Shown: positions 61,360 to 64,000 of the stretch, one piece after another
How the letters are laid out: the number at the start of each line of letters is the position of its first letter
Numbering within the stretch: position 1 is the first letter of the stretch
Assembly (NCBI GenBank): GCA_964019415.1
Contig: OZ025881.1
Span: 403,201-467,200 of the forward strand
Source: Ianthella basta
Lineage: Eukaryota > Porifera > Demospongiae > Verongiida > Ianthellidae
DNA length: 64,000 nucleotides
Direction of reading: 5' to 3'
Notes under the pieces: generated by a model
What the model saw: only the letters and a program-made list of their open reading frames with translations
Told to the model about the DNA's origin: nothing
The model's database searches: none
Position numbers and translations under genes: made by a program

Positions 61360-62402
61360 GCACACACACACTTACACACACATACACACTTACACTTCTT
61401 TAACACTAGAACATGTACGTAAGCACATGGACCACTTGTACAGACTGCCCACTCTCGCACACATGGACCACTTGTACAGACTGCCCACTCTCACACACAC
61501 GCAGTAGCTCTCACTTGTTCATGACATCATCCACCCACACAGTATTGGCATGACCCAGTTCCATTGCAAGGATCTTCTCTTGAAGAAATGGGACCCTGGA
61601 TGCCTTGGCCGTCTGACTGACGCCACTTTGTGAGTCCAGCAGCTTCACTGCCGCTCGGTACAGGTCAAGACATCTGCGGTGGGTCTGGACAGTGGGCTGC
61701 AGGAGGGTGAGGAATGGAGTGCGAGGGTGAGTGTGTGAGGGTGGCTGTGTGAGGGTGGGAGTGTGAGGGTGGGAGTGTGAGGGTGGGAATGTGAGGGATG
61801 AGAGTACAAGGGTGAGTATGAGGGGTGGAGTGTGAGGGGTGGGAATGTGAGGGGTGGGAGTGTAAGGGTTGCAGTGTGAGGGTGGGAGTGTGAGGTGGGA
61901 GTGAGGGGTGGGAGTGCGAGGGCACTGAGTGTGTATGCATGTGCCAGTGTGTATGTGTGATAAAGGCTGGTGGTAGTTGTGTTTGTGTGTGTGTGTGTGT
62001 GTGTTTGCATGTGTGTGAGGTGGTGGTGTGTGTACTGAACACTGGCTCTAACCAGATTCATGCCACCCTACCCTAGCAGTTCCAATATGCTTTGCCTTGC
62101 TGATAAGGACATTGTACTTGGTCCTCAGTATTGGGTCAGGGATGAGTGAGGAGGAAGCAAAACCAGCTCCAGATGACTCAAACTAGCAAGAATACAGGAA
62201 TAGAGCAGAGAGAAGACATCTCATCAGTGTGCTGAGGCATGCACTCAACACCTTACATCAGAGCAAAGTGTATCATGTTGGAAGCACAAGAACATGCACG
62301 TGTATACAGTACACACATACACATACACACACATGTACAGTACGTACACAACACATGCACGCACACACACACATGCATGTGCGCGCACACACATACACAC
62401 AC

Positions 62403-62485
<83 letters not shown>

Positions 62486-63626
62486 ACACTTCTCCACACC
62501 TTGGCTGCATAGGACTCCACCTGGTCCAGGGGGAGGAGCTCGTAGAGGTGACCCACACACTGGATCACCTCCTTGGCTGTCCGAGCCAACAGGAGGTCTT
62601 TCTCAGCACTAATAATATTCATAGCTCTCCCCTCAGCTGATTCGCTGTATGTACTGTTGCCCTGGGCAACCAAGACGGCAATCAGCTCACTAGGAGTGGG
62701 TGCAGCATCCAAAGGCACAGGTGTCTCAGAGACCTACAGGCATAAAGGTGTATGGCAGATAATGTACGTATTGCAGACAATGAAGCATTGCATAGTGTGT
62801 GTACACAACTGAGTATTGTGCATGGAATACTGCTTGCTGCACCTGCTTTCATGTACCTTTGACGTTTCTGACAAATCAAAAGCACTCTCTACCCTTTGTG
62901 CCAATGCGAAGTTGTGATGAGCCAGACCGATTGCCACAATCCTACAAATCAAGGAGGGAAGGGAGGGAAGGGAAGAGAGGAGGAGTGGGAGGGAAGAGGA
63001 GGGAAGAGGAGGAGTGGGAGGGAGGGGAAGAGAAGAGGGAAGGAGGGGGAGGGAGGGAGGGAAGGGAAGAGGGGAGGAGTGGGAGGGAAGAGGAGGGAAG
63101 AGGGGAGGAGTGGGAGGGAGGAGAAGAGAAGAGGGAAGGAGGGGGAGGGAGGGAAGGGAAGAGGGGAGGAGTGGGAGGGAGGGGAAGAGAAGAGGGAAGG
63201 AGGGGGAGGGAGGGAGGGAAGGGAAGAGGGGAGGAGTGGGAGGGAAGAGGAGGGAAGAGGGGAGGAGTGGGAGGGAGGGGAAGAGAAGAGGGAAGGAGGG
63301 GGAGGGAGGGAAGGGAAGAGGGGAGGAGTGGGAGGGAGGGGAAGAGAAGAGGGAAAAGTGGGAGGGAAGAGGAGGGAAGAGGGGAGGAGTGGGAGGAGGA
63401 GGGTAGTAATGGGAGGGAGTGGGAGGGAGGAAGGGGAGGGTGTGAAGTGTTGAGGTGTGGGTGTACTGGTCTATGATGATGGCCATCACTGTCAATAGCA
63501 CCCACCGAGCAACACCGCACACAGACTGAAGGTGGTCTTCTTCCAGTAGTGACTGAGAGAGGGTCTCCCTCCACCTCAATAGAATCTACAGTAGAGAGGA
63601 AATGTGCAATAAAAGCATTCACTAAT

Positions 63627-63674
<48 letters not shown>

Positions 63675-64000
63675 GCTGTACACACTGTCCCACCTCTGCT
63701 GCTGCCTCCACCTCCTCTCTCCCAGCTGTCCTTAGTACACTGTGCCACCTCCAGGAACTCGGCTCCCCTTGTAACAACCGGTATAAAGTATCACACATCA
63801 GCAACTTCACTCTCAGCACATTGCCCCCCTCCTCCACCTCCTCCTTCCCTTCCTGCGAAGTTCTTCTGGAGGACCCTCCTGCTGCCTTCCTGCTGCGCTT
63901 AGCATCATGTCGATCTGAGTTGTCTGCTCCAGTGCCACTCGGCTCTAGACGAGCAGACTCTGACAGGACCTGCTCTCTGAACCAACCAGGAACTTGGCCC
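57797..64000 (-). CDS. INTS8: Integrator complex subunit 8, 5' part outside the window
   Basis: INTS8 is a TPR-rich scaffold of Integrator that recruits PP2A and acts in snRNA 3' processing and promoter-proximal termination. Minus-strand exons include 63,694-64,000 (VLRVKLLMCDTLYRLLQG), about 63,477-63,585 (SLLEEDHLQSVCGVARWVLL), 62,858-62,941 (RIVAIGLAHHNFALAQRVES), 62,500-62,733 (TAKEVIQCVGHLYELLPLD), 62,075-62,185, 61,512-61,680, 60,610-60,801, 60,128-60,221, about 59,871-59,937, 59,405-59,520, 58,870-59,024 (ENYSSALKLYLEAGSVTS), 58,473-58,546 (DYELAFSLIR), an exon starting at 58,297 (LLSECLWDMTIIEYL) and 57,797-57,919 (RLAGQPQLNV, RMKRFFVELF, stop). The pattern matches human INTS8 (DYSSALKYYLEAG, WDVTILEYL). 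Some middle exons and the donor after EYLICI are not settled. The stop is 204 bp from the ATG8 start on the same strand. Confidence 0.9.
58545..58770 (+). repeat. G/A-rich tract in INTS8 intron
   Basis: ggaggggaagggg-type purine tract; in the gene's sense it is a polypyrimidine tract directly before the acceptor of the exon starting at 58,546. A larger relative occupies 62,945-63,445 before the exon starting near 62,941. Confidence 0.9.
59575..59830 (+). repeat. Tgacacacatgtgacaatcaca-type tandem repeat in INTS8 intron
   Basis: Units of about 100 bp made of cacatgtgaca and cataacacatggtgac words repeat 2.5 times. A related catgtgac array with about 40-bp units lies at 60,385-60,560. Confidence 0.7.
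60870..61195 (+). repeat. 36-bp minisatellite (9 copies) in INTS8
   Basis: The unit is ctgatgtgtgtacagtgtgt plus tggagtgctgaccaga. In the gene's sense it follows directly on the exon ending KAKAYLKQSQ and reads SGQHSNTLYTHQ in the same open frame for nine copies. It is probably intronic, but coding use cannot be excluded. Confidence 0.85.
61295..61357 (+). repeat. (CA)n microsatellites in INTS8 introns
   Basis: CA block here; others at about 58,370-58,393, 59,309-59,360, 62,396-62,483 and 63,629-63,670. Confidence 0.9.
62945..63445 (+). repeat. 500-bp G/A-rich minisatellite in INTS8 intron
   Basis: Built of gggaagaggggaggagtggg words with a loose period of roughly 50-60 bp. In the gene's sense it is a very long polypyrimidine tract ending at the acceptor before RIVAIGLAHHN. 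The Arg/Gly/Glu frames are shadows. Confidence 0.9.

Noticed and set aside
62896-63476. Glu/Gly/Arg-rich plus-strand frames
   Set aside because: They are antisense to the purine tract in an INTS8 intron.

Overview
This is a gene-dense stretch of an animal nuclear genome: split genes with short GT-AG introns, CA/GT microsatellites, many minisatellites and small DNA transposons. A sponge (Demospongiae) is my best guess. It rests on a CARD-Death-NACHT receptor next to compact housekeeping genes and on the many self-complementary tetranucleotide runs (agct, catg, gtac). It is an inference; no species can be named.

Layout. 1-4.0 kb: small terminal-inverted-repeat (TIR) elements, a transposase relic, a short tandem array and one weak minus-strand gene candidate. 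4.4-9.1 kb: two partial copies of the 3' end of an NLR gene, each followed by a decayed copy of the 5' part of CPSF1. 9.5-13.5 kb: a nearly identical 1.96-kb tandem duplication whose left edge lies inside a hAT transposon with intact 8-bp target duplications. 13.6-14.2 kb: a TIR element carrying a RecQ-like helicase fragment. 14.6-21.8 kb: the full NLR gene (CARD, Death, NACHT, LRR-like exons). 22.9-34.5 kb: CPSF1 (about 40 exons) with a nested tRNA-Leu and a small hammerhead-motif retroelement fragment in introns. 34.8-37.2 kb: an intronless FAM135 gene on the minus strand, convergent with CPSF1 and divergent from TOP1. 37.7-50.6 kb: TOP1, for which 23 coding exons join in phase to 930 codons; one intron holds about 6 kb of a 55-bp minisatellite. 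52.9-54.4 kb: an intronless secreted protein with a TATA promoter. 55.7-57.6 kb (minus): a GATE-16/GABARAPL2-type ATG8 that ends on the conjugating glycine. 57.8-64.0 kb (minus): INTS8, running off the right edge.

Most genes are housekeeping: pre-mRNA 3' processing (CPSF1), snRNA and transcription control (INTS8), DNA topology (TOP1), autophagy (ATG8). The NLR is the fast-evolving part. Its 3' end was copied together with the head of neighbouring CPSF1 at least twice. A second theme is tandem repeats that begin at 5' splice sites, from plain (GT)n to the 55-bp TOP1 array. I see no operon, CRISPR or bacterial signal.
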